Source of the DNA: Paenibacillus dokdonensis
Lineage (GTDB): Bacteria; Bacillota; Bacilli; Paenibacillales; Paenibacillaceae
Assembly: GCF_004916975.1 (NCBI RefSeq)
Contig: NZ_STGQ01000001.1
Coordinates: 892,993 to 956,992, forward strand
Length of the DNA stretch: 64,000 nt
Direction: 5' to 3'
Part shown: positions 8,969 through 17,171 of the stretch, piece after piece
Position numbering within the stretch: the first letter of the stretch is position 1
How the letters are laid out: the number at the start of each line of letters is the position of its first letter
The notes under the pieces: model-generated
What the model was told of the DNA's origin: nothing
Databases searched by the model: none
What the model saw: the letters and a program-made list of their open reading frames with translations, nothing else
Position numbers and translations under genes: made by a program

Positions 8969-9901
8969 ATGAAAAATCCGCACCTGATCATTCACCATGT
9001 ACTCAAGCTGCTTATTTTGATGGGATTTACCGGATATATCGCTTATTTGGCATTCACGGGAGAAATTCTCTTGTATATCGCTCCCCATCTCGTCAAATAT
9101 ACAGAACTGGCTGCTGCAGGATTGTTTTTGTTTGCCGTTTTCCAGCTTTATTTCCTCATCCGCTCCCGGACGAAAGAGCTCCCCGCAGCGTGTGCTTGTG
9201 GTCATCACGATCACGATCATCATGCTCACGACGATCATAACCATGTGCACAGCCATGAGCCTTCGCGGTCGGTGGCGAAAAATGCCCTTATGTATGGTCT
9301 GTTTATTTTGCCCTTGCTGTTTGGAGCTCTCCTGCCCAATCAGGCCTTTGCCGGATCGCTGGTCAAGAGCAGGGGGATTCAAGTCGGAGAATCTGCCGGC
9401 GGCATACCGGCAGATTTGGCTCAAGTGGCGGGAAATGATGATCCCGAATTGAAAGAGCGGTTCAAGTCCGACAAATATAACCGGGATTATGCCAAACTGG
9501 GAATGCTTCTATACCGTCAGGACGTCATTGAGATGAAAGACGAATGGTTTATTGAGAAGCTGCAAGCGCTGAATGCCTTTGCGGGCAATTTTGAAGGCAA
9601 AACGATTCGGATCAAAGGCTTTATCTATCGCGAGGAGGGGCTTGGCGAGAACCAATTCATCATCGGGAGGATGGCCATGACCCACTGCATCGCGGATATT
9701 TCGCCATATGGCATCATTGCCGAAAGTCCCCAGGCTGGAAGCTTTGCCGACGATGCATGGGTAGAACTCACCGGCACCATCACAACAACGACTTATCATG
9801 GTCAACAGGTGATCAAAATCGTCGTCTCTGATACAAAGCCGGCAGCGGCTCCAACTATTCCTTATGTTTATCCGGATTGGGATTTCGCTAAAAAGCTTTA
9901 A
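8969..9901 (+). CDS. YcgQ/TIGR03943 (DUF1980) protein with His-rich segment
   Basis: I chose the ATG at 8969 because GAGAGGAGGG lies just upstream; the frame extends further 5' only into the permease gene. The 310-residue product has two N-terminal membrane segments, then a His/Asp-rich stretch at about residues 73-97 (CACGHHDHDHHAHDDHN and onward), another membrane segment, and a C-terminal soluble domain. That domain contains the family's paired blocks around GKTIRIKGF and WVELTGTI. The His-rich stretch is a plausible metal-buffering site. The gene sits directly behind the YcgR-type permease, the usual arrangement of this pair. Confidence 0.88.
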   Translation: MKNPHLIIHHVLKLLILMGFTGYIAYLAFTGEILLYIAPHLVKYTELAAAGLFLFAVFQLYFLIRSRTKELPAACACGHHDHDHHAHDDHNHVHSHEPSRSVAKNALMYGLFILPLLFGALLPNQAFAGSLVKSRGIQVGESAGGIPADLAQVAGNDDPELKERFKSDKYNRDYAKLGMLLYRQDVIEMKDEWFIEKLQALNAFAGNFEGKTIRIKGFIYREEGLGENQFIIGRMAMTHCIADISPYGIIAESPQAGSFADDAWVELTGTITTTTYHGQQVIKIVVSDTKPAAAPTIPYVYPDWDFAKKL

Positions 9902-9938
9902 ACGATGCTATTCTACACCAACAAAGATGGAGAGATGA

Positions 9939-10811
9939 ATGATGCTGCTTCATGCTGGCAGTTTTGCTTTGATACTGCTGTTGACGGGCTACCATATGTT
10001 TTTGATGTTCCGGAGGAAGGGACTTCTATCTAAAAGGAACGGCATGACTCTTGCCGCCGTTTTCGCGGTTTTGTCGGGAATGGCTCTTGGAGCCGAAGGC
10101 GTGCAGGCTTTTGATTTCCGCTGGGGCGTTTTCGCTTTGATCACTTTCATCGCCGCTGCTGCAGGCACTGCCTTAGGCATGGCTTACGGATGGCAGCCTG
10201 CGATTAACGGCTTCATGTCCGGCGTGATCGGGGCATCGCTGGGATCGATGCTGGGAGGATTGTTCTTTGAATCCAGGCTCATCGTCATGGCGGTTGCGGT
10301 TTTGTTCATTATTTGTTCGTTTATCGCGCAAAAAGCGGGCGATCATTTGATTCATGCGTCCCGTCCTCCGAGGAAAAAGTCGAACCTGACAAGCAAGTCG
10401 TCATCGGTTGTGAGCACGATCGTGCTGGGGGCTTCACTCGCCGTAATCGCGGGAGGCATGCTGCTGCAGCAGGACCGAATCGCGCTTGGCGCGATCGGAC
10501 AGCCGAAATTCCAAGCCGCCGCCATCGACGAAGACAACGATATGCAGGTGGCCATGATCGAGGTGTCGGCAGCCGGATTCACCCCGGCAAACACCGACTT
10601 TGAGGCGAAGAAAATGATCAAGATTGTCATTGACGTGAAGCCCAGGGCCGGCGCCGGATTAAAGCTTGTATCCAAAAACCTGAACGTTGACGCAGACCTG
10701 AAAGAAGGCGAAAACATATTTGTGCTGAGCAACCCGCAGCCGGGCACGTATGATATCGCAATTCCCTCCAGAAATTCCAACGGGACGCTTACGGTGAAGG
10801 CAGCCGATTAG
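9939..10811 (+). CDS. Membrane protein with C-terminal cupredoxin-like domain, unknown function
   Basis: I do not recognise a named family over the full length. The first ~145 residues hold four or five hydrophobic segments, including a Gly-rich pair (SGVIGASLGSMLGGLFF). Another membrane anchor sits near residue 160. The last ~90 residues look like a cupredoxin-type beta sandwich (AAGFTPANTDFEAKK and onward, ending in a Gly-rich strand), but no obvious Cys/Met copper ligands are present. It starts 38 bp after the YcgQ-like gene with a weak GGAGAG site. As the last gene of the putative metal operon, it may be a partner in export or delivery; this is inference. Confidence 0.7.
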   Translation: MMLLHAGSFALILLLTGYHMFLMFRRKGLLSKRNGMTLAAVFAVLSGMALGAEGVQAFDFRWGVFALITFIAAAAGTALGMAYGWQPAINGFMSGVIGASLGSMLGGLFFESRLIVMAVAVLFIICSFIAQKAGDHLIHASRPPRKKSNLTSKSSSVVSTIVLGASLAVIAGGMLLQQDRIALGAIGQPKFQAAAIDEDNDMQVAMIEVSAAGFTPANTDFEAKKMIKIVIDVKPRAGAGLKLVSKNLNVDADLKEGENIFVLSNPQPGTYDIAIPSRNSNGTLTVKAAD

Positions 10812-10819
10812 CTGCTTTT

Positions 10820-10838
10820 GACGCTGAGCGTCTTTTTT
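10820..10838 (+). terminator. Intrinsic terminator of the HupE-YcgRQ operon
   Basis: GACGC and GCGTC pair around a TGA triloop and are followed by seven T residues. Confidence 0.85.
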
Positions 10839-10860
10839 TATTACAGGCTGGACGGAAGTG

Positions 10861-10890
10861 TTGCGAAAAAGGATAGAGGTGTGATATATT
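10861..10890 (+). promoter_or_regulatory. Candidate sigma-A promoter of the nitroreductase gene
   Basis: TTGCGA (10861-10866) and TATATT (10885-10890) are separated by 18 bp. The 5' leader to the ATG at 10976 is about 80 nt and A+T rich. I could not identify a repressor site in it with confidence. Confidence 0.45.
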
Positions 10891-10975
10891 TAACTCACTT
10901 TTTTAAAGCAACTAATATAAAATAATTAAAGAGACAATAACGATTGAAAAATACATACATAGGGGAGATATAATT

Positions 10976-11602
10976 ATGAGCCAGTTTCAGGAGCTAGTCC
11001 AAGCCAGAAGATCCGCCAACAAGTTCCAAATCGATGTCAACATCAGCGAGCAGGAGCTAGCCGAAATGTTCGGCCTCGTGAAGTTCGCTCCTTCCGCCTT
11101 CAATTTGCAGCATACCCATTACGTAGCGGTGACGGATAAAACACTAAAGGGCAAAGTGTACGAAGCGGCTTTCAAGCAATATAAAGTGCTGACAAGCTCC
11201 GCGGTAATCGTCGTGCTGGGAGATTTGGAAGCCTACCACAATATCGGGCCGATCAACGAAGGTTTATTGAATCTCGGGGTCATCGACCAGCGCGAATTCG
11301 ACGAAACGGTCAGCAGTGTCATCGGCATGTACGAGGATGGAGGCGATGCGTTCAAAAGAGACGAAGCCATCCGCAATGCAAGCTTGTCCGCGATGCTGTT
11401 TATGCTGATCGCTAAGGACAAAGGCTGGGATACCTGCCCGATGATCGGCTTTGATCCGGAGCAGCTGCGCCGGGCATTAAACATTCCGGAGCGCTACGTT
11501 CCCGCGATGCTGATTACGATCGGCAAAGAGGACACCGGCAAACAAAGACCCCGCGGTTACCGCAAGCCTGTAGGAGAGTTCGTGACGTTTAACGGATTTT
11601 AA
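10976..11602 (+). CDS. mhqN: Nitroreductase family protein, MhqN-like
   Basis: This is an FMN-dependent nitroreductase-fold oxidoreductase of 208 residues. Family motifs are an N-terminal ARRSANKF, FAPSAFNLQHT, the conserved RDEAIRNASLSAMLFML helix, WDTCPMIGFD, and a C-terminal RPRGYRKPV. From memory, these match B. subtilis MhqN (about 206 residues) very closely. There, MhqN belongs to the MhqR regulon that responds to catechol and quinone stress. Here the gene is monocistronic with its own promoter and terminator, and no mhqO or mhqP partner or MhqR-type regulator is adjacent. The ATG has GGGGAG upstream. The precise electron acceptor (quinones or nitroaromatics) is inferred from the family. 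Confidence 0.88.
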   Translation: MSQFQELVQARRSANKFQIDVNISEQELAEMFGLVKFAPSAFNLQHTHYVAVTDKTLKGKVYEAAFKQYKVLTSSAVIVVLGDLEAYHNIGPINEGLLNLGVIDQREFDETVSSVIGMYEDGGDAFKRDEAIRNASLSAMLFMLIAKDKGWDTCPMIGFDPEQLRRALNIPERYVPAMLITIGKEDTGKQRPRGYRKPVGEFVTFNGF

Positions 11603-11652
11603 GCTTGTATGACACCCATTGAATCGTAAGCAAAAGACAATTGTATGGAGAG

Positions 11653-11683
11653 AACGGCCTGATGGAACAGGCCGTTTTTTTTT
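11653..11683 (+). terminator. Intrinsic terminator after the MhqN-like gene
   Basis: AACGGCCTG and CAGGCCGTT form a perfect 9-bp stem with a 6-nt loop, followed by a long T run. Confidence 0.95.
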
Positions 11684-11801
11684 GCATGTTTTCAGGAGCT
11701 CAGCATCCTTTATCGCCTAATGACCGGAATATTGGAGATCACGCTCCGAATTTGTTACGATGATAAGCAAATCATTTCAGCCGGAAGGAGCGAGTATTTT
11801 C

Positions 11802-12434
11802 ATGCCAAGATGGAACCCATGGATTATGGCAGCCTTAATCTGCGGGCTGTTGTCCGGCTGCGGGGCAGACGGGCAGGCGGACAAGCAGGCAAGCGGAGCA
11901 GCAAACGAGCCTCTGGAACCGCAGGAGCAGGCGAAATCCGGGCAGCAGGCGTCCGGTGGCGAGAGCTCCATTCAGACGTATTTCGTTCAAAACGGGGATC
12001 ATCCGGAGCAGGCCATCATCGGCTTGATCAACGATGCCAAGAGCACGCTTGACGTGGCGATATACAGCTTGAATTACGACCCGATCGTCGATGCGATCGC
12101 GAATGCCGCCGGCCGGGGAGTCCGCGTGCGCCTCATCACGGACCAGGAGCATGCGGATGGGAAAGAGAAGCAGCAGGATGCGCTCAAACAGATCATGAAA
12201 GCAGGCGTTCCGGTCAAGGTCAGCAGCCATAAGGGAAAAATGCATCTAAAAATGCTTATCGCGGACGGTAAAAGCGTGGAGGCCGGCTCATTCAATTACC
12301 TGAAGTCTTCCGTGAAGGAGAACGACGACGTCGCTTTGATCATCCATGATGCCACGGTCGTTCGGACTTTCGAGGATACCTTTAACCGGATGTGGGACGA
12401 CAAGGACCGTTATCAGGACTATGAATCTCGTTAA
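11802..12434 (+). CDS. Phospholipase D-like (single HKD) lipoprotein
   Basis: The ATG at 11802 is preferred over an upstream in-frame start because GGAAGGAG lies at 11783-11790. The 210-residue product begins with a lipoprotein signal peptide (lipobox LLSGC) and a Gly/Gln/Ala-rich linker. The PLD-like domain follows, with AIIGLINDAKSTLDVAIYSL and a single catalytic HxKxxxxD motif (HLKMLIAD), then GSFNY. Single-HKD proteins of this type resemble the Nuc endonucleases and act as dimers. Extracellular, membrane-tethered nuclease or phosphodiesterase activity is the likely role. No obvious functional link to either neighbour is seen. Confidence 0.85.
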   Translation: MPRWNPWIMAALICGLLSGCGADGQADKQASGAANEPLEPQEQAKSGQQASGGESSIQTYFVQNGDHPEQAIIGLINDAKSTLDVAIYSLNYDPIVDAIANAAGRGVRVRLITDQEHADGKEKQQDALKQIMKAGVPVKVSSHKGKMHLKMLIADGKSVEAGSFNYLKSSVKENDDVALIIHDATVVRTFEDTFNRMWDDKDRYQDYESR

Positions 12435-12531
12435 AACGAGGGAATAATGCGCCTTCCATTGGCTAACCCTAACCTCAATGGTATGAAAAATATACCAGGA
12501 ATGGCTATTGAACGTGGAGAGGGGCTATGTG

Positions 12532-13965
12532 ATGAAATGGCGTACATGGATAGGAAAAGGGCTGCTGGTGGCTGCGGTATTGGCTTTTGGAGCCTTGTCC
12601 GGCGGCTTATCAACTGCTTTTGCGGATTCGTATATAGAAAAGCTCGGCCATGAGCCGACGACAGACCAGCCTCATCGGGCACAGGCTCAAACCGGCATGG
12701 GAGCGCCAGAACTCGAGCAGCTGTCGCATTCCCTCGGCATCCAGGCATACATATACGGCTATCCACTTGTCGTGATGGAACAAACAAAGGAAAAAATGCT
12801 GAGAACGAGAGCACCGCTCAATCAGTTTTACTACTCCACTGCGCTGGCTTCACCGGCGTATAAAGACATCGTCACACCCAATAGCTCCACACTTTATTTT
12901 ACCTCCTGGTTGGATCTCTCCAAGGGGCCTGTAGTACTGAAACTGCCGGCAAACCCTGACAACCGCTATTACTCCGTCCAAATGATGGATGCCTATACGA
13001 ACACCTTCCAAAATGTATCTAACCGCATGACCATGGATAAGGCAGGAAAAGTTGTCATTGCCGGGCCATCATGGCATTGGAAAACGAGTTACCCGAAAAT
13101 CATTGCGCCAACGAATACGGTCTGGTTGGTCGGGCGTGTTGAGGTGAACGGCAAGGAGGACGAAGCCAAGGCAGCTGCGTTTGAACAGCTATTTACGCTC
13201 AACCCCTTGTCTCATCAGCCGTTGAAGGCAGAGCAGCAAGGAGTCTCTTTACCAGATTTAGAGAAGCATCCATTAGCATTTTTCGAAATCATGACAGATG
13301 CCATGAAGAAAAATCCGCCTTCTCCAAACGAACAGGTCCTGCTGGATCAATTCAAGCTCATTGGAATCGATGCAGCGAAGGGATTTGATGCAACAGGGCT
13401 GGATCCGGCCACCATCGCCGGGTTGGAACGGGCGGTGTGGGATGGACAGAACATCATTGAAAAGGCGGGCTCTTGGGTTCCCAAAGAAAACGGATGGGTT
13501 GTCGGTTACGACGTTGGCATGTATGGGGATCATTTTCTCGTGCGCGCTTTGGTTGCTTATTCCGGTCTCGCCGCCAATGTTCCGTCTGAAGAGCTGTATG
13601 CCCGCACCTTTGAAGATGGAAAAGGGAAGCCATTAAACGGCTCGCATGAGTACATGCTTCATTTTGACAAGGATCAGCTCCCAGCTGCGGACGGATTATG
13701 GTCGCTGACCATGTACGGAGCTGATTTTTACCTGGTGCCTAACCCGATACAGCGATATGCCATTGGTGATCTGACGAAAGAACTGCAGTATAACCCGGAC
13801 GGCTCATTGGATATTTATATTCAGCGGGCTCCACCGCAGGGCAAGCAGTCAAACTGGCTTCCGGCACCTGACGGTAACTTTAATCTGGTTCTGCGGGTAT
13901 TTGCCCCCAAACCGGAAATGCTGGAGAAGCGATATCAAGTTCCTCCAGTCATGCCTAAAAATTAG
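12532..13965 (+). CDS. Secreted DUF1254/DUF1214 domain protein
   Basis: GGAGAGGGG at 12516-12524 supports the ATG at 12532, giving 477 residues. A signal peptide ends near AFA-DS. The DUF1254 domain follows (LGIQAYIYGYPLVVMEQT, NQFYYSTAL, then NSSTLYFTSWLDLSKGP and YYSVQMMDAYTN). The DUF1214 domain is C-terminal (DGLWSLTMYG, YNPDGSLDIYIQ, NWLPAPDGNFNLVLRVF). These paired domains are widespread in secreted bacterial proteins and their biochemical function is unknown to me. The next gene, a UbiD-type decarboxylase, starts about 100 bp downstream with no terminator between. Confidence 0.9.
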   Translation: MKWRTWIGKGLLVAAVLAFGALSGGLSTAFADSYIEKLGHEPTTDQPHRAQAQTGMGAPELEQLSHSLGIQAYIYGYPLVVMEQTKEKMLRTRAPLNQFYYSTALASPAYKDIVTPNSSTLYFTSWLDLSKGPVVLKLPANPDNRYYSVQMMDAYTNTFQNVSNRMTMDKAGKVVIAGPSWHWKTSYPKIIAPTNTVWLVGRVEVNGKEDEAKAAAFEQLFTLNPLSHQPLKAEQQGVSLPDLEKHPLAFFEIMTDAMKKNPPSPNEQVLLDQFKLIGIDAAKGFDATGLDPATIAGLERAVWDGQNIIEKAGSWVPKENGWVVGYDVGMYGDHFLVRALVAYSGLAANVPSEELYARTFEDGKGKPLNGSHEYMLHFDKDQLPAADGLWSLTMYGADFYLVPNPIQRYAIGDLTKELQYNPDGSLDIYIQRAPPQGKQSNWLPAPDGNFNLVLRVFAPKPEMLEKRYQVPPVMPKN

Positions 13966-14070
13966 ATATGCGATAATCGTTTGACATCTACCATGAGTTT
14001 TGTTTTAACTATATTAAATAGTACTCAGCATCATCATTCGTGCTTGACCAATAAGCTATAGCAAACTCAC

Positions 14071-15927
14071 ATGGAGATTGGAGTTAAACCATTGTATCGG
14101 AATCTAGAAGAATGTATAACAGACCTTGAAAAGCACGGCCATTTGGTTCGCATAAAAGAAGAGGTAGATCCCTGTCTGGAGATGGCTGCCATTCATCTGA
14201 AAATCTATGAAGCTGGCGGCCCTGCTTTGTTATTTGAAAATGTGAAGGGCTCGAAGTTTAAAGCGGTCTCCAACCTTTTTGGCGATATCGAGCGCAGCAA
14301 GTTTATTTTCCGGAGCACCTGGGACCGAACACAGAGCATTATCGCCCTGCGCGATGACCCGATGAAGGCGGTTAAACATCCTTTTCAAAATATCGGCAAC
14401 GGGCTTGGGGCTATTAAGGCCCTGCCTATGAAAAAACCGGGTCGCGTTCCCAGCGCATTTCAAGAGATTCAGATTTCAGATTTGCCTCAAATTCTGCATT
14501 GGCCTATGGATGGGGGGGCTTTTATTACCCTGCCGCAGGTATATTCGGAGGATCCGGAAAAGCCGGGACTGATGAATTCCAATCTGGGGATGTATCGTAT
14601 CCAGCTCAGCGGCAATGAGTATGAAAAGAATAAAGAAATCGGATTGCATTATCAGATCCACCGCGGTATCGGCGTGCACCAAGCGAAGGCAAGTAAGAAA
14701 GGCGAGCCGTTAAAAGTGAGTATCTTTATTGGCGGTCCACCTGCCCATACGCTTTCGGCCATTATGCCTTTGCCGGAAGGACTAAGTGAGATGCTTTTTG
14801 CCGGATTACTTTCCGGACGCCGATTCCGGTACAGCTATGTTGATGGATATTGTATCAGTCATGATGCCGATTTTGTGATTACGGGTGAAATTCATCCGGA
14901 TGCGACCAAACCGGAGGGACCTTTTGGAGATCATTTGGGCTATTACAGCCTGACGCATCCTTTTCCGGTTATGAAGGTCCATAAAGTGTACGCGAAGCAA
15001 AATGCGATCTGGCCCTTTACCGTTGTCGGGCGACCACCTCAAGAGGATACCTCATTCGGAGAGCTCATCCATGAGCTGACGGGCGATGCCATCAAGCAGG
15101 AAATTCCAGGCGTCAAGGAAGTTCATGCCGTGGATGCTGCAGGGGTACATCCCTTGCTGTTTGCCATCGGCAGCGAACGCTACACCCCCTATCAGCGGGT
15201 GAAGCAGCCGACCGAGATTCTGACGCTGGCTAACCGGATCCTGGGTACAGGACAGCTGAGTCTCGCCAAATATTTGTTTATTACGGCCGAAGAGAGCCAA
15301 GCGCTGGATTCCCATGATATCGTCGGTTTTATGAACTATATTCTGGAGCGAATGGATCTTCGCCGGGATATTCACTTTTATACGAATACGACAATCGATA
15401 CCCTGGATTATTCAGGCACGGGGCTTAACAGCGGCAGTAAAGTCGTCTTGGCGGCTTATGGGGACAAGAAGCGGGAATTATGCCGCGAGGTGCCGGAAGT
15501 GCTGAAGGCATTGCGCGGATTTGAAAATGCCCGACTGGTCATGCCGGGAGTTGTAGCGATTCAAGGCTCTGCATTTGCAGATTACGAAACGGCGCAGCAG
15601 GAGCTGAAGGGCTTAAGTGAAGCCATTGCTGAGAAGGGGCCGCTCGAGACATGCCCGATGATCATTTTATGTGATGACAGCACCTTCCTTAGTGAAACGA
15701 TCAATAACTTTCTATGGGCTACTTTTACACGGAGCAATCCATCACATGATATTTATGGTGTGAACAGCGGCTATGAGAACAAGCATTGGGCTTGCGATAA
15801 TATGATGATCGATGCCCGGACCAAGCCGCACCAGGCTCCGCCTCTGATTCCCGATCCGACAGTGGAAAAGAATGTAGAGCGAGTTTTTGCTAAAGGCGGC
15901 AGTTTAAGCGGCGTAAAATTGAAGTGA
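14071..15927 (+). CDS. UbiD family decarboxylase
   Basis: This prenylated-FMN-dependent decarboxylase of about 618 residues has typical UbiD features. It starts YRNLEECITDLEKHGHLVRI, has GGPALLFENV early, and contains the catalytic block PEGPFGDHLGYY with the conserved Glu and Asp residues. The ATG at 14071 has no good ribosome site. A TTG at 14092, eight bases after TTGGAG, may be the real start and would remove seven residues. UbiD enzymes act on aromatic or alpha,beta-unsaturated acids and need the cofactor made by UbiX. No ubiX is in this window, so it must lie elsewhere. The substrate cannot be told from sequence. Confidence 0.88.
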   Translation: MEIGVKPLYRNLEECITDLEKHGHLVRIKEEVDPCLEMAAIHLKIYEAGGPALLFENVKGSKFKAVSNLFGDIERSKFIFRSTWDRTQSIIALRDDPMKAVKHPFQNIGNGLGAIKALPMKKPGRVPSAFQEIQISDLPQILHWPMDGGAFITLPQVYSEDPEKPGLMNSNLGMYRIQLSGNEYEKNKEIGLHYQIHRGIGVHQAKASKKGEPLKVSIFIGGPPAHTLSAIMPLPEGLSEMLFAGLLSGRRFRYSYVDGYCISHDADFVITGEIHPDATKPEGPFGDHLGYYSLTHPFPVMKVHKVYAKQNAIWPFTVVGRPPQEDTSFGELIHELTGDAIKQEIPGVKEVHAVDAAGVHPLLFAIGSERYTPYQRVKQPTEILTLANRILGTGQLSLAKYLFITAEESQALDSHDIVGFMNYILERMDLRRDIHFYTNTTIDTLDYSGTGLNSGSKVVLAAYGDKKRELCREVPEVLKALRGFENARLVMPGVVAIQGSAFADYETAQQELKGLSEAIAEKGPLETCPMIILCDDSTFLSETINNFLWATFTRSNPSHDIYGVNSGYENKHWACDNMMIDARTKPHQAPPLIPDPTVEKNVERVFAKGGSLSGVKLK

Positions 15928-15950
15928 TTTTATAAAATAGGCGAAGAGAA

Positions 15951-15988
15951 GATTCCATGGAGGTTAAACTCCATGGAATCTTTTTTTT
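15951..15988 (+). terminator. Intrinsic terminator after the UbiD-like gene
   Basis: GATTCCATGGAG and CTCCATGGAATC form a perfect 12-bp stem with a 6-nt loop, followed by eight T residues. Confidence 0.97.
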
Positions 15989-16224
15989 GGCATCCGAAAG
16001 TATAGGCTCCACGGAGGCACATCTTGAAACCGCAAGAAAAACTCTCGTTAAATGTGGTCAGTTTTCTTGAGAGTACGACGATCGACGTTTTTTTACGTTC
16101 ATGAAACAAAAGAACTCCTCTCCATTAACATTCAGCCGGAACAAAATTAACATTTGGTCTTTAAGCTAGAAGAGTACAAGCGAGGTAAGGGGGCTAAGAC
16201 AACATGACAGTTCATCATCGCTAA
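15989..16224. other. Intergenic leader with hairpin and possible six-residue leader peptide
   Basis: No gene of normal size is visible. CAAGAAAAACT (16033-16043) pairs with AGTTTTCTTG (16060-16069) with one bulged base, and a T run follows at 16087-16094. Further on, AAGGGGG is followed at 16204 by ATG and a six-codon frame (MTVHHR) ending in TAA just before the first LacI-type palindrome. Both could be chance. Confidence 0.35.
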
Positions 16225-16242
16225 ATTGGTATCGATACCAAT
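16225..16242. promoter_or_regulatory. LacI-family operator palindrome 1
   Basis: ATTGGTATCGATACCAAT is a perfect 18-bp palindrome with the central CG typical of LacI/GalR operators. It is the upstream member of a pair whose centres are 66 bp apart, ahead of the ABC importer operon. The operon encodes its own LacI-type regulator at 22543. Confidence 0.9.
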
Positions 16243-16289
16243 GATGAGCGTGCTCGGCTTTTTTGAAGACAAGAAATCATTATTGTCCA

Positions 16290-16309
16290 AATTGGTATCG
16301 ATACCAATT
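16290..16309. promoter_or_regulatory. LacI-family operator palindrome 2
   Basis: AATTGGTATCGATACCAATT is a perfect 20-bp palindrome sharing its core with the site at 16225. It ends 19 bp before the first start codon of the operon (16329), where it could block elongation or initiation. Two sites 66 bp apart would allow looping by a tetrameric or dimer-of-dimers repressor. Confidence 0.92.
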
Positions 16310-16328
16310 CGGATTCCGGAGGTGACGT

Positions 16329-17156
16329 TTGTTGAGTTGGTATTTTAAAAGGCTGGGAAGCCGAAAAATCATAGAGTTTATCATTTTTGCCCTTTTTATT
16401 TTCTTTTTTCTTGGGCCACTGATCAATCTGGCTTTGCTTGCCTTTTCAGGGAAATGGCAGTTTCCTGCGGCACTTCCCCAAAGCTGGTCCTTGACCTGGT
16501 GGAAGTACGTTTTATCCCAGCCGGAAATTCTGAAATCGATCGGATTGTCCTTTCTGATTGCGATTGTGGTTACAGCATTGTCGATCATTATCTGTGTGCC
16601 AGCAGCTTATGCTTTTGCGCGTTTACGGTTTCCGCTGAGCCGATGGTTTCTGTTCTCGTTCCTGCTGACTAATGCTTTTCCCAAAATGGGCTTATATGTT
16701 GCCATTGCGGTGCTCTTTTTCAAAGTCGGTTTGATGAATACCTTTATGGGCGTCGTCCTGATTCATATCGTTAACACGCTGATGTATATGACATGGATTC
16801 CGGCTGCCTCGTTCAAAAGCGTGCATAAAGCACAGGAGGAAGCTGCGAGGGATGCGGGTGCCGGACCGCTGCGCGTATTTTGGAATGTTACGCTGCCAAT
16901 GGCGCTGCCAGGTATTATCGTTGCTTCGATCTTTACGTTCCTTTCTTCGCTTGATGAAGCGCAGGGGACATTTATGGTTGGTATGCCCGATTATAAAACA
17001 ATGCCGCTGATCATGTACGGGGCTGTACAGGATTATCCGGCAACAGCGGGCGCTGTGTTCTCGATCCTGCTCACGTTGCCAACTATTATTCTGCTGTTCG
17101 TATCGCGGCGGTTTGTCAGCGCGGACGTAATGTCCAGCGGCTTCACCATGAAATAG
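16329..17156 (+). CDS. ABC transporter permease (BPD type 1)
   Basis: GGAGG at 16318-16322 supports a TTG start at 16329, or the adjacent TTG at 16332. The 275-residue product has six membrane segments and the binding-protein-dependent EAA loop (EEAARDAGAGPLRVFWNVTLP region, about residue 175). The sequence style and the operon order (permease, ATPase, binding protein, permease) recall the PotC/PhnV and Fbp-type importers rather than classic sugar importers. It is the first gene after the two LacI-type operators. The imported substrate is inferred from the downstream phosphodiesterases to be an organophosphate such as a glycerophosphodiester. Confidence 0.88.
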   Translation: MLSWYFKRLGSRKIIEFIIFALFIFFFLGPLINLALLAFSGKWQFPAALPQSWSLTWWKYVLSQPEILKSIGLSFLIAIVVTALSIIICVPAAYAFARLRFPLSRWFLFSFLLTNAFPKMGLYVAIAVLFFKVGLMNTFMGVVLIHIVNTLMYMTWIPAASFKSVHKAQEEAARDAGAGPLRVFWNVTLPMALPGIIVASIFTFLSSLDEAQGTFMVGMPDYKTMPLIMYGAVQDYPATAGAVFSILLTLPTIILLFVSRRFVSADVMSSGFTMK

Positions 17157-17171
17157 CAAGGGGGCAAGGAA

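Noticed and set aside
16033..16074. Pseudoknot-like pairing (CAAGAAAA/TTTTCTTG with ACTCTC/GAGAGT) as a riboswitch
   Set aside because: The two helices compete for shared bases and a simple hairpin explains the pairing. No known riboswitch core was recognised.
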